Assembly: GCA_937877455.1 (NCBI GenBank)
Contig: CALFIU010000105.1
Span: 1-31,934, forward strand
From: an uncultured Bacteroidales bacterium
Lineage (GTDB): Bacteria > Bacteroidota > Bacteroidia > Bacteroidales > UBA3824
DNA: 31,934 bases
Direction of reading: 5' to 3'
Numbering within the stretch: position 1 is the stretch's first letter; each line of letters begins with the position of its first letter. Below the pieces are notes generated by a model. The model saw only the letters and a list, made by a program, of their open reading frames with translations, did not search any database and had not been told where the DNA came from. Positions 1 to 6,715 of the stretch are shown here, one piece after another. The position numbers and the translations under genes are program-made.

Positions 1-1
1 A

Positions 2-634
2 AAACGCCTAAATGGCTTTAATGAACCGTGGGCGGGAAAAAAACTGGGGGAGATTGGATATACTTTTAGCGGTCTTACTGGAAAGACAAAAAATGATTTT
101 GGTACTGGTGCTGCTAAGTACATCACATTCTTAAATGTTTTGAATTATCCGATTTTGAAGACTGAATTATTTGAGAATGTTACTATTAAACAAGGCGAAA
201 GGCAAAATAGTTGTCTCAAAGGCGATTTGTTTTTCAACACGTCATCAGAAACTCCAGAAGAAGTAGGTATTTGTGCTATGCTCGATACCTACCAAGACTC
301 CCTTTATCTTAATAGCTTCTGTTTTGGCTATCGATTAACGGACAAACATGTCGCTCCCGAATTTCTTGCTTATTACTTCCGAAGCAATGAAGGTCGAAAA
401 TTAATGACACAACTTGCTCAAGGTGTTACTCGATTCAACATGTCAAAGTCTGCATTCAACAATGCATCCATCGTGATACCAACGACAAAAGACGAGCAAT
501 TATCTATCGCTTCGGTTTTCAGAAAGATGGACGACGAAATCACCGCCCTCGAAGCCAAGAAAGCCAAGTATGAGCAGATAAAGCAAGGCATGATGCAGCA
601 GCTGCTCACGGGCAGGATAAGGCTGGTGGATTAG
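2..634 (+). CDS. hsdS: Type I restriction-modification specificity subunit HsdS, C-terminal part (5' truncated)
   Basis: The frame is open from the first bases, so only about 210 C-terminal residues are present. HsdS recognises DNA for the type I HsdR/HsdM complex. The visible part covers the second target-recognition domain, starting near RLNGFNEPW and LGEIGYTFSGLTGK, a common way for this half to begin. It ends with the conserved helix (KMDDEITALEAKKAKYEQIK) and the typical end GMMQQLLTGRIRL. A TTG or ATG start inside the window would be artificial, because homology continues upstream. The stop codon lies three bases before the inferred prophage insertion, so the gene appears undamaged. It is probably a host gene, although cargo of the neighbouring Mu-like remnant cannot be excluded. 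Confidence 0.9.
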   Translation, partial: KRLNGFNEPWAGKKLGEIGYTFSGLTGKTKNDFGTGAAKYITFLNVLNYPILKTELFENVTIKQGERQNSCLKGDLFFNTSSETPEEVGICAMLDTYQDSLYLNSFCFGYRLTDKHVAPEFLAYYFRSNEGRKLMTQLAQGVTRFNMSKSAFNNASIVIPTTKDEQLSIASVFRKMDDEITALEAKKAKYEQIKQGMMQQLLTGRIRLVD

Positions 635-636
635 AA

Positions 637-641
637 TTATT
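637..641. repeat. Left target-site duplication TTATT
   Basis: TTATT lies immediately left of the inferred prophage start and is repeated at 28723-28727. The match extends by chance to GAATTATTTT, so the exact register is uncertain. TTATT is the 5-bp register that makes the two inverted termini symmetrical. Confidence 0.65.
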
Positions 642-666
642 TTCCTTAATTCCACCCGTTACATTT

Positions 667-681
667 TTCCAAAACGAAACG
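667..681. promoter_or_regulatory. Transposase end-binding site L1
   Basis: The sequence TTCCAAAACGAAACG is one of two near-identical sites in the left end, spaced 22 bp apart, or about two helical turns, as in Mu-type end-binding arrays. CAAAACG starts 28 bases from the inferred left terminus, which matches the 29-base distance of the right-end copy. Binding itself is inferred. Confidence 0.65.
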
Positions 682-682
682 T

Positions 683-1153
683 CTAATATTCCAAAACGAA
701 ATGTTCTGTTTCTGTCCACGCTGTGGTGAAGGTGAGGGTGCGGATTTTTAGGCCGATGTCGTTGCGGTTTTGGGTGGCGGCGGATGTGCGGACAAGGGGT
801 TGCGTAAAGGCGGTGGGAGGTTGCCAATTGTGCAATGTGTTCACGAGGGTTCTTTCTGTGGCGTAGATTTTAAGGGCTGTGGCACGTGTTGTGTCTGGTG
901 CTGATTGCGCGCTTGACGCATAATTGTCGAACAAAAGGCGCACTGATATTTGAACCTCTGCGAATAGTCCCGCTCCGCCAAGCATCGAATATGTGGCGCG
1001 GTCAAAATCTATCAACACCGCCGGATATGCCAGCTTGGGGCGCAGATGGCTCTGGTCTTGACCAAGGTATTGGTCTATCAATGCGATTTCTGGCATTGTG
1101 GCGTGTATGCGCTCTGCCATATTCCAATATAACTGTGAGAATATATCTGTCAT
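683..1153 (-). CDS. Mu gp37-like / tail-terminator-like protein
   Basis: A 156-residue protein at the very end of the structural operon. Its start overlaps the stop of gpG by ATGA, which implies translational coupling. A helical start (FSQLYWNMAERIHATMPEIALIDQYL) is followed by beta-rich segments (AVLIDFD, VQISVRLLFD) and a late strand IRTLTFTTAW. This is the pattern of the gp37 (DUF1834) and tail-terminator group, proteins that cap the tail tube or join it to the head. The assignment is by fold pattern and context, not a clear motif. The last codons overlap the transposase site L2, so this gene marks the left physical limit of the coding content of the phage. Confidence 0.55.
   Translation of the reverse strand: MTDIFSQLYWNMAERIHATMPEIALIDQYLGQDQSHLRPKLAYPAVLIDFDRATYSMLGGAGLFAEVQISVRLLFDNYASSAQSAPDTTRATALKIYATERTLVNTLHNWQPPTAFTQPLVRTSAATQNRNDIGLKIRTLTFTTAWTETEHFVLEY
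689..703. promoter_or_regulatory. Transposase end-binding site L2, inside the last gene
   Basis: TTCCAAAACGAAATG shares the 15-bp core CAAAACGAAATGTTC (692-706) with the inverse copy at 28679-28693. It lies within the 3' codons of the minus-strand gene ending at 683, so the same bases encode that protein's last residues (FVLEY). Confidence 0.65.
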
Positions 1154-1629
1154 AGTTTCAATATTTTTGTAAGTTCGTTTTCTATCATATCTTCGATTGC
1201 CTCGTCAAGTTCCTTGCTGTCTCCAATGAATTGGCGATGTGGCATTGTGAACCCTTTGCCTCGCCCTGCGTGAAGTCCCTCGTTGTGGACGGCGGCGTAT
1301 GGAACTCTGTTTTCTATCACGACTCCCGAATCGTCAAGGTGGTATTCTATGCTGTTGAATAAGTTGTTGCGGCTGCTCATAAGGGTTTTATATTCGCCTT
1401 TTGCGCCCTTTGCTTTGCCCACGACCTCGCCTTCGTCATTTTTTGTGCCGAGACGTTTGGAGGGTTGCCATTCGTGAATACCACCGTCAACAAAGCCGCC
1501 TTTCAAAAAATTTTCTTGGAACAAATCTTTTGCAATGCGTCCGGCTTTTATCGGCATAGTGCGGCTCATGCTCTTTTGTATTTCGGCGGCGCAGTTTGTG
1601 AGATGTTCCAAAAATTCTTGCTCGTTCAT
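1150..1629 (-). CDS. Phage virion morphogenesis protein, Mu gpG-like
   Basis: A 159-residue protein of the Mu gpG (tail completion / virion morphogenesis) family. Family signs are the N-terminal helices with IAKDLFQENFLKGGF, the W-P context (HEWQPSKR), the central VPYAAVHNEG and the C-terminal MPHRQFIGDSKEL, which matches the usual PxRxFIG motif. A homologue from another element lies at 29962-30501 and shares the AQIHNEGG and IPQRQFIGES motifs. Its start overlaps the collar-fibre stop by ATGA. In Mu, gene G follows F. Here G has moved to the end of the tail operon, more than 15 kb from the F-like gene. Confidence 0.85.
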   Translation of the reverse strand: MNEQEFLEHLTNCAAEIQKSMSRTMPIKAGRIAKDLFQENFLKGGFVDGGIHEWQPSKRLGTKNDEGEVVGKAKGAKGEYKTLMSSRNNLFNSIEYHLDDSGVVIENRVPYAAVHNEGLHAGRGKGFTMPHRQFIGDSKELDEAIEDMIENELTKILKL

Positions 1630-2651
1630 GCTCCTATGTATTGAATGTAAGCCAATGCGTAATATGGAGGGCGGTTTTCGTGCGACTGACCGCTGCCAGT
1701 GTTGTTGAGTACGATTGTATGTGTATGCGCGCCATCTTGGTCTGTATGGCCAAATTTTCTTGAAGTGTCGTTAATGCTGGATTCTGGCGGATTTACAATG
1801 TTGCTTGCTTCATGGCCGGCACACCAAAAGTTATTGGAACTGTCGCAACGATGCGCACCGCTGTCGTTGTACACATAATGCCAATGCTTGCCAGACGAGG
1901 AACAACTTTTTATGGAGTGAGTATGGCTTGGCATTTGTGCGGACGTTAATGTTACGGAATCGCTGCCACCTGTCGCTCCTACGGCGTAAGAACCGCCCGC
2001 GCCAACGACAAAACGGTCTTTTAGATTGACAGTCCCACCTGTGCCGTCGCAAAGATGCCAGCCTTGGGGAATGTCCTTTATTGCACCGCCCCACATCATT
2101 ATCATGCCCTTTATAAAAGTTACGGCGGGGGCTTGGACGGCTTTTTGCAATGCAGCTATTTTCTCTTCCTTGTTGTCCAATTCCGTCTGCAACTCGTTCA
2201 CTTCCGAAATCTTGTGTGTATGCGACTTTTGCGCGAAGATTTCGCTGCCGATTTTAAAGTCGCCCCACAAAAGTTTCGTCTCGCCGTTTGACGGCAAGCC
2301 ATTGGCAAGTGTACGGACGGTGTATGCGCCAGCAAAAGGTTCGCCCATTGCCGTTACGTCCATTGGCTCTGCCTTTACATAACAGTTTGGCTCGTTGGAA
2401 TTGCCGCCGGGATAGTAGAGGATTTCGCCGGTGTCGGGTTCTGACAGTTTCACATATACATAGCCCTCGCCGCGACGGTTGCCGCTTACTGAGCAACCCG
2501 ATAGGATTACGCAGACTTTGCCGAGTGCCGCGCCCAACGCCGAGATTATTGTGGTGTTGTTTTGAAGGTTCTCGAATGTGTCGGCGTCGAGCGGGAACTT
2601 GCCGTCGCTTTGCGCGACCTTTGAGAAGTTGCCTTTTATTGTCTTTGTCAT
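1626..2651 (-). CDS. Tail collar / receptor-binding fibre protein
   Basis: A 341-residue protein. The N-terminal half (about 1-130) resembles fibre attachment regions. A short coiled coil follows (about 140-170, ELQTELDNKEEKIAALQKAV). The C-terminal half is a phage tail-collar domain, with MWGGAIKDIPQGWHLCDG, then LKDRFVVGAGGSYAVGATGG, then histidine pairs in MPSHTHS and GAHTHTI, and the ending ENRPPYYALAYI. In T4 gp12-type fibres such HxH pairs hold a metal along the trimer axis and the tip binds the host surface. It sits after the baseplate genes, where fibre genes normally lie. No C-type-lectin variable region or reverse transcriptase accompanies it. Confidence 0.88.
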   Translation of the reverse strand: MTKTIKGNFSKVAQSDGKFPLDADTFENLQNNTTIISALGAALGKVCVILSGCSVSGNRRGEGYVYVKLSEPDTGEILYYPGGNSNEPNCYVKAEPMDVTAMGEPFAGAYTVRTLANGLPSNGETKLLWGDFKIGSEIFAQKSHTHKISEVNELQTELDNKEEKIAALQKAVQAPAVTFIKGMIMMWGGAIKDIPQGWHLCDGTGGTVNLKDRFVVGAGGSYAVGATGGSDSVTLTSAQMPSHTHSIKSCSSSGKHWHYVYNDSGAHRCDSSNNFWCAGHEASNIVNPPESSINDTSRKFGHTDQDGAHTHTIVLNNTGSGQSHENRPPYYALAYIQYIGA

Positions 2652-2675
2652 GGTTGTAATGGTGTTATGATGTCG

Positions 2676-3179
2676 TTATAAGATTCTTGTAAGCCATCTT
2701 TTGGATGCCAATTTGTAGGTGTTGACAAGTGCTTTTAGTTGTGGATTGTAAAAGAGGTCGTCGAGTTCCTTGGGTAGTTCCACATAGAAGTCGGTTGCCA
2801 CACCTGCCACTGCGCTGCTGAGTTGAAGATATATTTTGGGCGTGTCTTGATATAAGTACAGCACATTGTTTTCGTCGCCTCGTGGAAACACGTAAACGGC
2901 TGGCAGGTCAACTGTGGACGAGTCGGTAATCCTGATGCGCCGCTGCTCGTTGTCGAATGTGTCGTTCAGGAGTTTTTCGAGTTTGCAGGTCTGCCCGGTG
3001 ATGCGGAGTTCCAGAGCCTTCTTGTCGGCAAATTCGCAGAGCAAGCGTTTTACATACGAAAACGGCTGCATCATTACGTCGCAAAACGCCGTTGTTGTCG
3101 AGCGGCGAAGACGTACCGGCAAGAGCAATACTGCAAGCCTCTTGAAGTCTGTCAATGCTATCTTATTCATACGGTTCAA
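2676..3179 (-). CDS. Baseplate-associated protein, gp48-position, unknown
   Basis: A 167-residue protein between the J-like baseplate gene (overlap 17 bp) and the collar fibre. This is the position of Mu gp48 (tail protein I family), which joins the baseplate wedge to the fibres. I see no diagnostic motif. An alpha-helical start with LAVLLLPVRLRR is followed by beta-rich stretches (RRIRITDSSTVDLPAVYVF, VLYLYQDTPKIYLQLSS, VATDFYVELP) and a basic helix at the C-terminus. An internal ATG nine bases downstream (MNKIAL) is an equally good start. The function is inferred from order only. Confidence 0.6.
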   Translation of the reverse strand: MNRMNKIALTDFKRLAVLLLPVRLRRSTTTAFCDVMMQPFSYVKRLLCEFADKKALELRITGQTCKLEKLLNDTFDNEQRRIRITDSSTVDLPAVYVFPRGDENNVLYLYQDTPKIYLQLSSAVAGVATDFYVELPKELDDLFYNPQLKALVNTYKLASKRWLTRIL

Positions 3180-3987
3180 GGTTAATGGTTATCTGTTTTT
3201 GTCCGTCAATTTTTTGCAACCTGAAATATCCCGAAAGTGGGCAGATATGACTTTCTATAATCTCCATCTCCGATTCCTTGCGGGTGTTGCTTTTGGCTTC
3301 CAAGAGGTCGGCTATCTTTACGCCGTCCACTTGTTGCAACTTGTCCACCAAAGCCATGTTGGAATACTCGCCATTGAAAGGCAAGTTTCTCAGGTAGTTT
3401 TCTACGGCGGCAATACAGGCGTTTTCCACGTCTGATGGCTGCAACAAGGGGTCGTACCAGATGTTGAGTTTGCAGGAGAAGTTGTCGGCGTTGCGGTTTA
3501 TGAGGTTGATTTTCACGCCGGCATATTTCACGGCTTCGAGGTACGCCCTCACTTGGGTTTCGCTTGCGCTGTCCATTGGAGAGAGTTCCCCGTCGGTTTC
3601 CCCAGCGATTTTGATTGTCAGGTTCGCGGTGGCGGCGTCCTCTATTGCGACGGCGTATTTTACAATCTTTTTTTGTGCAATCTCCTCGTCGGTCAAGCCA
3701 GTTGTGTCGTATTCGTCCTCGCCGTCGGGCAGAAGTTCGTCTTTTAGGAACTCCGTCGCCTTGTGTGCATACCATTCGGCACGCCCTGGCACATGTTCTT
3801 TTATCATCGTCTCCACTTCTTCTTTGTGCGTCTCAAACAGTTTTTCGATGGTATTGGCAGCCACCGCTACGATGTACAGCAAGAGCCGCCATACCGACAC
3901 GGCGGATTTGTCGGAAAGTACAGACAATTCTTTTATCTGTTTTTTCCTGTCGATCATTGTCCTGAATATCTCGTCTATCGTCCTCAT
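3163..3987 (-). CDS. Baseplate J-like protein (Mu gp47 family)
   Basis: A 274-residue protein, shorter than typical J/gp47 proteins (about 350 residues). The N-terminus is helical (MIDRKKQIKELSVL and on to about residue 75). The C-terminal part has the J-like layout: INLINRNADNFSCKLNIWYD, then helix LLQPSDVENACIAAVENYL, then LPFNGEYSNMALVDKLQQ and VDGVKI. Such proteins form the baseplate wedges that change shape when the contractile tail fires. It follows the LysM and gp46-like genes, which is the Mu order 45-46-47-48. The start at 3987 follows an AT-rich junction repeat. Confidence 0.75.
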   Translation of the reverse strand: MRTIDEIFRTMIDRKKQIKELSVLSDKSAVSVWRLLLYIVAVAANTIEKLFETHKEEVETMIKEHVPGRAEWYAHKATEFLKDELLPDGEDEYDTTGLTDEEIAQKKIVKYAVAIEDAATANLTIKIAGETDGELSPMDSASETQVRAYLEAVKYAGVKINLINRNADNFSCKLNIWYDPLLQPSDVENACIAAVENYLRNLPFNGEYSNMALVDKLQQVDGVKIADLLEAKSNTRKESEMEIIESHICPLSGYFRLQKIDGQKQITINLEPYE

Positions 3988-4027
3988 AATAATTATGAAT
4001 TATGAATTATGAATTGTCAATTGTGAA
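3988..4027. repeat. Gene-junction repeat, 7-bp AATTATG/AATTGTC type
   Basis: On the minus strand this spacer begins with the TAA stop codon of the LysM gene and continues as TAATTCACAATTGACAATTC followed by AATTCAT units up to the next ATG. It fills the whole gap between stop and start, a pattern repeated at many junctions of this prophage. Confidence 0.85.
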
Positions 4028-4312
4028 TTATCTCACCCAAAAATCAATCTGTATTTCCATATAGTCGATGCCGCCGAGCTCTGTGTCGGCTGTGGCTGCT
4101 GATGCGGGGTTCAGAGAGTTGTTGTCGTAGGTTCTGACCACCGAAACCTCGATGTCCAAACTGTCGGGGATGGAAATCTCCTCACCGGCGTGCAGTTCTG
4201 CATCCAATGTCATTGAATTGGCGGCGGCTATTGCATATAGGTTTTCGAGGCTGCCTGTGTAGCGCACGGCGATGTCGGCAAGGCTTTGATATGGCAATAC
4301 TTTAATCTTCAT
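4028..4312 (-). CDS. LysM-domain tail protein, gpX-like
   Basis: A 94-residue protein. The first 50 residues are a LysM-type module: YQSLADIAVRYTGSLENLYA, then NSMTLDAELHAGEEISIPDS, with the closing L-x-x-G-x-x-I-x-I-P pattern. Small LysM proteins of this size (phage P2 gpX family) bind at the tail tip and link the tube to the hub. The remaining 40 residues (NPASAATADTELGGIDYMEI) are not diagnostic. It overlaps the upstream gp46-like gene by 11 bp, so expression is probably coupled. It is too small to be a peptidoglycan hydrolase. Confidence 0.85.
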   Translation of the reverse strand: MKIKVLPYQSLADIAVRYTGSLENLYAIAAANSMTLDAELHAGEEISIPDSLDIEVSVVRTYDNNSLNPASAATADTELGGIDYMEIQIDFWVR

Positions 4313-4598
4313 GGTATTCGGCTTCTAAGTTTATCTCCGGCAACGCCGTCTTGATAGAATTGACGGTCATGCCGTCGGTGGTCATCTGCGACAATATCTC
4401 TCGGTTAAGCCCTATGAAATCTGACCTTTCGAGGTACGTCTCCACACCCACACAACGGTCGGGATATTGCTTGAACTCGCCTTTTTGACAGAGCAAAAGC
4501 AACGTCTGGTTTTGGTGGGTGGCTTCCGATATGCAGAAGTCGCCGTTTGCGGTCTTGATGTCGAGACTGTCGTCAAGTTCTATGTCGTAAATTTCCAT
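4302..4598 (-). CDS. Baseplate protein, gp46/gp25-like
   Basis: A 98-residue acidic protein with the short beta-helix-beta pattern of Mu gp46 and T4 gp25 baseplate wedge proteins: IELDDSLDIKTANGDFCISE, then QNQTLLLLCQKGEFKQYP, then helix FIGLNREILSQMTTDGM and a final strand. The segment pairing an N-terminal D-IKTANGDF with a later helix is usual for gp46-type proteins. It lies between the spike gene and the LysM gene, the expected position. Family membership is likely, but the residue signature is weak. Confidence 0.7.
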   Translation of the reverse strand: MEIYDIELDDSLDIKTANGDFCISEATHQNQTLLLLCQKGEFKQYPDRCVGVETYLERSDFIGLNREILSQMTTDGMTVNSIKTALPEINLEAEYHED

Positions 4599-4602
4599 CG
4601 TA

Positions 4603-5109
4603 TTAATGTGTTATAGTTGTGTCTTCAATATCGGCGGATTTGGTTTCTGTCATCGTCTGCGACGCCCAAGTAGCCGCCGCCGTTTTGAGAGCCGCCCCGC
4701 CGTCTTGCGCAACTGGTGTCCAACTTTTGGAAAAAACATCTTTCAAGTTGTTGATGTCTTTTTCAATAGCGTTGATTTTTCCGACAAGACTTTCGATGTT
4801 GACAAGTCCGCCGTTGTTGCCACCGTTGATTATTATCTTTTCGTATTCGGCGCAGTCGAGGAGCAAAAAGCCGTCGCCGTCCTCTATTTTCACCGCCAAT
4901 GCCTGTGCGCCTACTTTCGGCACTTTGAGTATGCCGGATGCCGCATCCGTTACGCATTGGAGGCGTATTCCGTACATCATAAAGCCGTCGTCGTCGAGGT
5001 CGCAGGTTTTAGTGGTTTCGTCAACAGCCGAAATGCTGCCAAGCACCGTTACAGGCTTTTCGCCGTATTTCTGCTGTAATGCCTGCCTGAGTTCGTCAGT
5101 TGTCGCCAT
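4603..5109 (-). CDS. Baseplate spike / gpV-gp45-like protein
   Basis: A 168-residue protein. The first 90 residues form a beta-rich OB-like module (VTVLGSISAVDETTKTCDL, RLQCVTD, LKVPKVGAQALAVKIEDGDG). Next comes a segment like the base of a spike (IIINGGNNGGLVNIESLVGK) and a coiled coil (INAIEKDINNLKDVF). The C-terminal tail (WTPVAQDGGAALKTAAATWA) is one I associate with Bacteroidetes Mu-like spike proteins. Such trimeric spikes puncture the outer membrane. It overlaps the hub gene by 14 bp and precedes gp46, as in Mu gene order 44-45-46. Confidence 0.78.
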   Translation of the reverse strand: MATTDELRQALQQKYGEKPVTVLGSISAVDETTKTCDLDDDGFMMYGIRLQCVTDAASGILKVPKVGAQALAVKIEDGDGFLLLDCAEYEKIIINGGNNGGLVNIESLVGKINAIEKDINNLKDVFSKSWTPVAQDGGAALKTAAATWASQTMTETKSADIEDTTITH

Positions 5110-6091
5110 AGTGTTTGAGTGTTAGTTTTTGCCGACCGCCCGATGCCGAAAACTCGCCTTCCACGGTCTCCACAAAATAGAGTCCGCTGCGGTCGGGGAA
5201 TTTCGGGTCGTCGATTTCCACGGTCATTGATTTTTCAACGTTTGGAATAAGGAAACAGGTGATGTTGCCTTCGTATCCTTTGCAGTTTTGCTCGTCTTCC
5301 ATCTCGGATGCCACTTGTTTTAAGTAATCCGACGGCAGACCGCTGCGCACTTTCAATTGTTTTTCTGTCTTTGATTTTTGTGTGGATGTGTTCTTGTTGG
5401 CTTTGGTCTTCGTAGATTTGCCGGTGGTGTCCTTGGCAACGATGTTTATTTGAACCGATTCCGTCGGGTCTGACTTTTTGAGTTCGTCGTCTTTGACGGT
5501 GTTCCATCCCGGACGGAGTTTTACAGTGTCCTTTTTGCAAAAGAATTTGCTTGGTGCGAGATAGATTTTGTCGAAGTCGAACCAAATGCGGCAAGCGCAG
5601 TTCTTTTTGAGCCAGTCAAGGACTTCCAATGCCGGATAGTCTTTGAAGCATACGTTAGTAAGCGGCAAATCGGCGATATTTTTCTTTTGTATTATGATGT
5701 CGGTGTCGGCGCAAAGGTCTTTGAGCAACTGCAATGCAGTGGTCTTTTTGTACGACTTTGTGAACCTTTTGCCTCTGAGGTCGGTGCTGTAACCCTCGCA
5801 CTCTATCTGCAACGGCACGGCGTAATTGATGCGCAGGATTTTGCCCATAAACCGTGTGGTATTTTTGCCGTCGTAGCCGAGCATCACAAGCACGTCGCCG
5901 CCTTCCTTGAATGGCAGGCGGTTGTAAGACTGCGCCGAAGGCGTCTTTTCGCCCGTGGTCTTGGTGTATAGCGACAACGGCAGTTCGATGGTGCAAGTGT
6001 CGGTGTAGTCAGATACCGAACAACGCCATTTCACCGACGCTGGCTTTACTGTGATGCCACATATTGATATGTCAGAGGTCATTACAAACAT
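5096..6091 (-). CDS. Late control gpD-like tail hub protein (Mu gp44 family)
   Basis: A 331-residue protein from the ATG at 6091 (MFVMTSDIS). An in-frame reading can be extended upstream, but those residues are only translated junction repeat, so the internal ATG is preferred. An alternative ATG lies at 6082. The protein has the beta-rich hub layout: an N-terminal barrel with MLGYDGKNTTRFMGKILRIN, then YSTDLRGKRF, a small helical domain (TTALQLLKDLCADTDIIIQ, ALEVLDWLKKNCACRIWFD), a low-complexity lysine/threonine linker (about 250-275), and a C-terminal MTVEIDDPKFPDRSGLYFVE. This family forms the central hub under the spike. Confidence 0.82.
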   Translation of the reverse strand: MFVMTSDISICGITVKPASVKWRCSVSDYTDTCTIELPLSLYTKTTGEKTPSAQSYNRLPFKEGGDVLVMLGYDGKNTTRFMGKILRINYAVPLQIECEGYSTDLRGKRFTKSYKKTTALQLLKDLCADTDIIIQKKNIADLPLTNVCFKDYPALEVLDWLKKNCACRIWFDFDKIYLAPSKFFCKKDTVKLRPGWNTVKDDELKKSDPTESVQINIVAKDTTGKSTKTKANKNTSTQKSKTEKQLKVRSGLPSDYLKQVASEMEDEQNCKGYEGNITCFLIPNVEKSMTVEIDDPKFPDRSGLYFVETVEGEFSASGGRQKLTLKHYGDN

Positions 6092-6137
6092 AATGATTTG
6101 GAGATTTTTTGATTTGTTGAATTTTGATTTTTGATTG

Positions 6138-6173
6138 TCAATTACTTCAATCACTTCAATCACTTCAATTACT
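6138..6173. repeat. Tandem 9-bp repeats TCAATYACT, four units
   Basis: There are four exact 9-bp units (TCAATTACT, TCAATCACT, TCAATCACT, TCAATTACT). The rest of the spacer, 6092-6137, is GATTTGTTGA-type repeat. The first bases of the last unit are the TGA stop codon of the gene ending at 6165. The same unit recurs at 25484-25519. Confidence 0.9.
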
Positions 6174-6713
6174 TATTATCAACGTGTTTACAAAGTCGCT
6201 CTCACAGGTAAACGAGAACGGGCGGTGTCTGATGGTCTTGCCTTGCACTTCGGGAAAGTCCACCGCCGTAATGCATACCCGGCAACTGCTGTCGAGAAAC
6301 AAGTTGGAAAGGGCATTGTGCAGATAGACCGGCTCTGTACTTTCAAAAAACGTTTTCAGTTTCAGGATGTCTTTGTCGGGGAACGTCCTGTCTGACGATA
6401 TGAAAACGCCGTTTACAGAAAACTCATAGTCGCCAACCGAGAATTGCTCTTTCACCGTGCCGCACCTCTCGCTGATTGCGGTGCGTACTATTGTCTTTTG
6501 CCCTGTTACGCGCATTGTGGCGCAAGGCGTTGCAAGTTCGTCCTTGCCACATCTGAGGCGTACAGGCAAAAACACTTCCGTGCCAAGCATCTCTTCTTTC
6601 ACCGGTGTGCCCAATGTGGTGAAGTCTTGCGTTTCGGACTTCTCTTCCACGTGGTATTTGTTTGGGAAATACTCGCGGAATACGTCTTTTAAATTAATCA
6701 GATGCGAACTCAT
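6165..6713 (-). CDS. DUF6046-like tail protein, between tape measure and hub
   Basis: A 182-residue protein from the ATG at 6713 (MSSHLINLKDVF), two bases after the tape-measure stop. A longer reading would overlap that gene. The position is that of Mu gp43/N (DNA-circularisation/tail protein), and the layout resembles DUF6046 proteins of Bacteroidetes phages, although I cannot confirm the family. Visible features are beta-rich stretches (TEVFLPVRLRCG, QKTIVRTAI, VGDYEFSVNGVFISS), then FPDKDILKLKTFFES, and a C-terminal VDFPEVQGKTIRHRPFSFTC. It is probably a tail-tip adaptor joining tube and hub. Confidence 0.65.
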   Translation of the reverse strand: MSSHLINLKDVFREYFPNKYHVEEKSETQDFTTLGTPVKEEMLGTEVFLPVRLRCGKDELATPCATMRVTGQKTIVRTAISERCGTVKEQFSVGDYEFSVNGVFISSDRTFPDKDILKLKTFFESTEPVYLHNALSNLFLDSSCRVCITAVDFPEVQGKTIRHRPFSFTCESDFVNTLIISN

Positions 6714-6715
6714 AG

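Noticed and set aside
1626..2651. Diversity-generating retroelement acting on the collar fibre, as in the Hankyphage of Bacteroides
   Set aside because: No reverse transcriptase gene, no template repeat and no C-type-lectin variable region could be seen anywhere in the window.
5096..6163. Longer start for the gpD-like gene (MIEVIEVIDNQKS)
   Set aside because: The extra residues are translated 9-bp and GATTTGTT-type repeats, and the ATG at 6091 begins the conserved protein.
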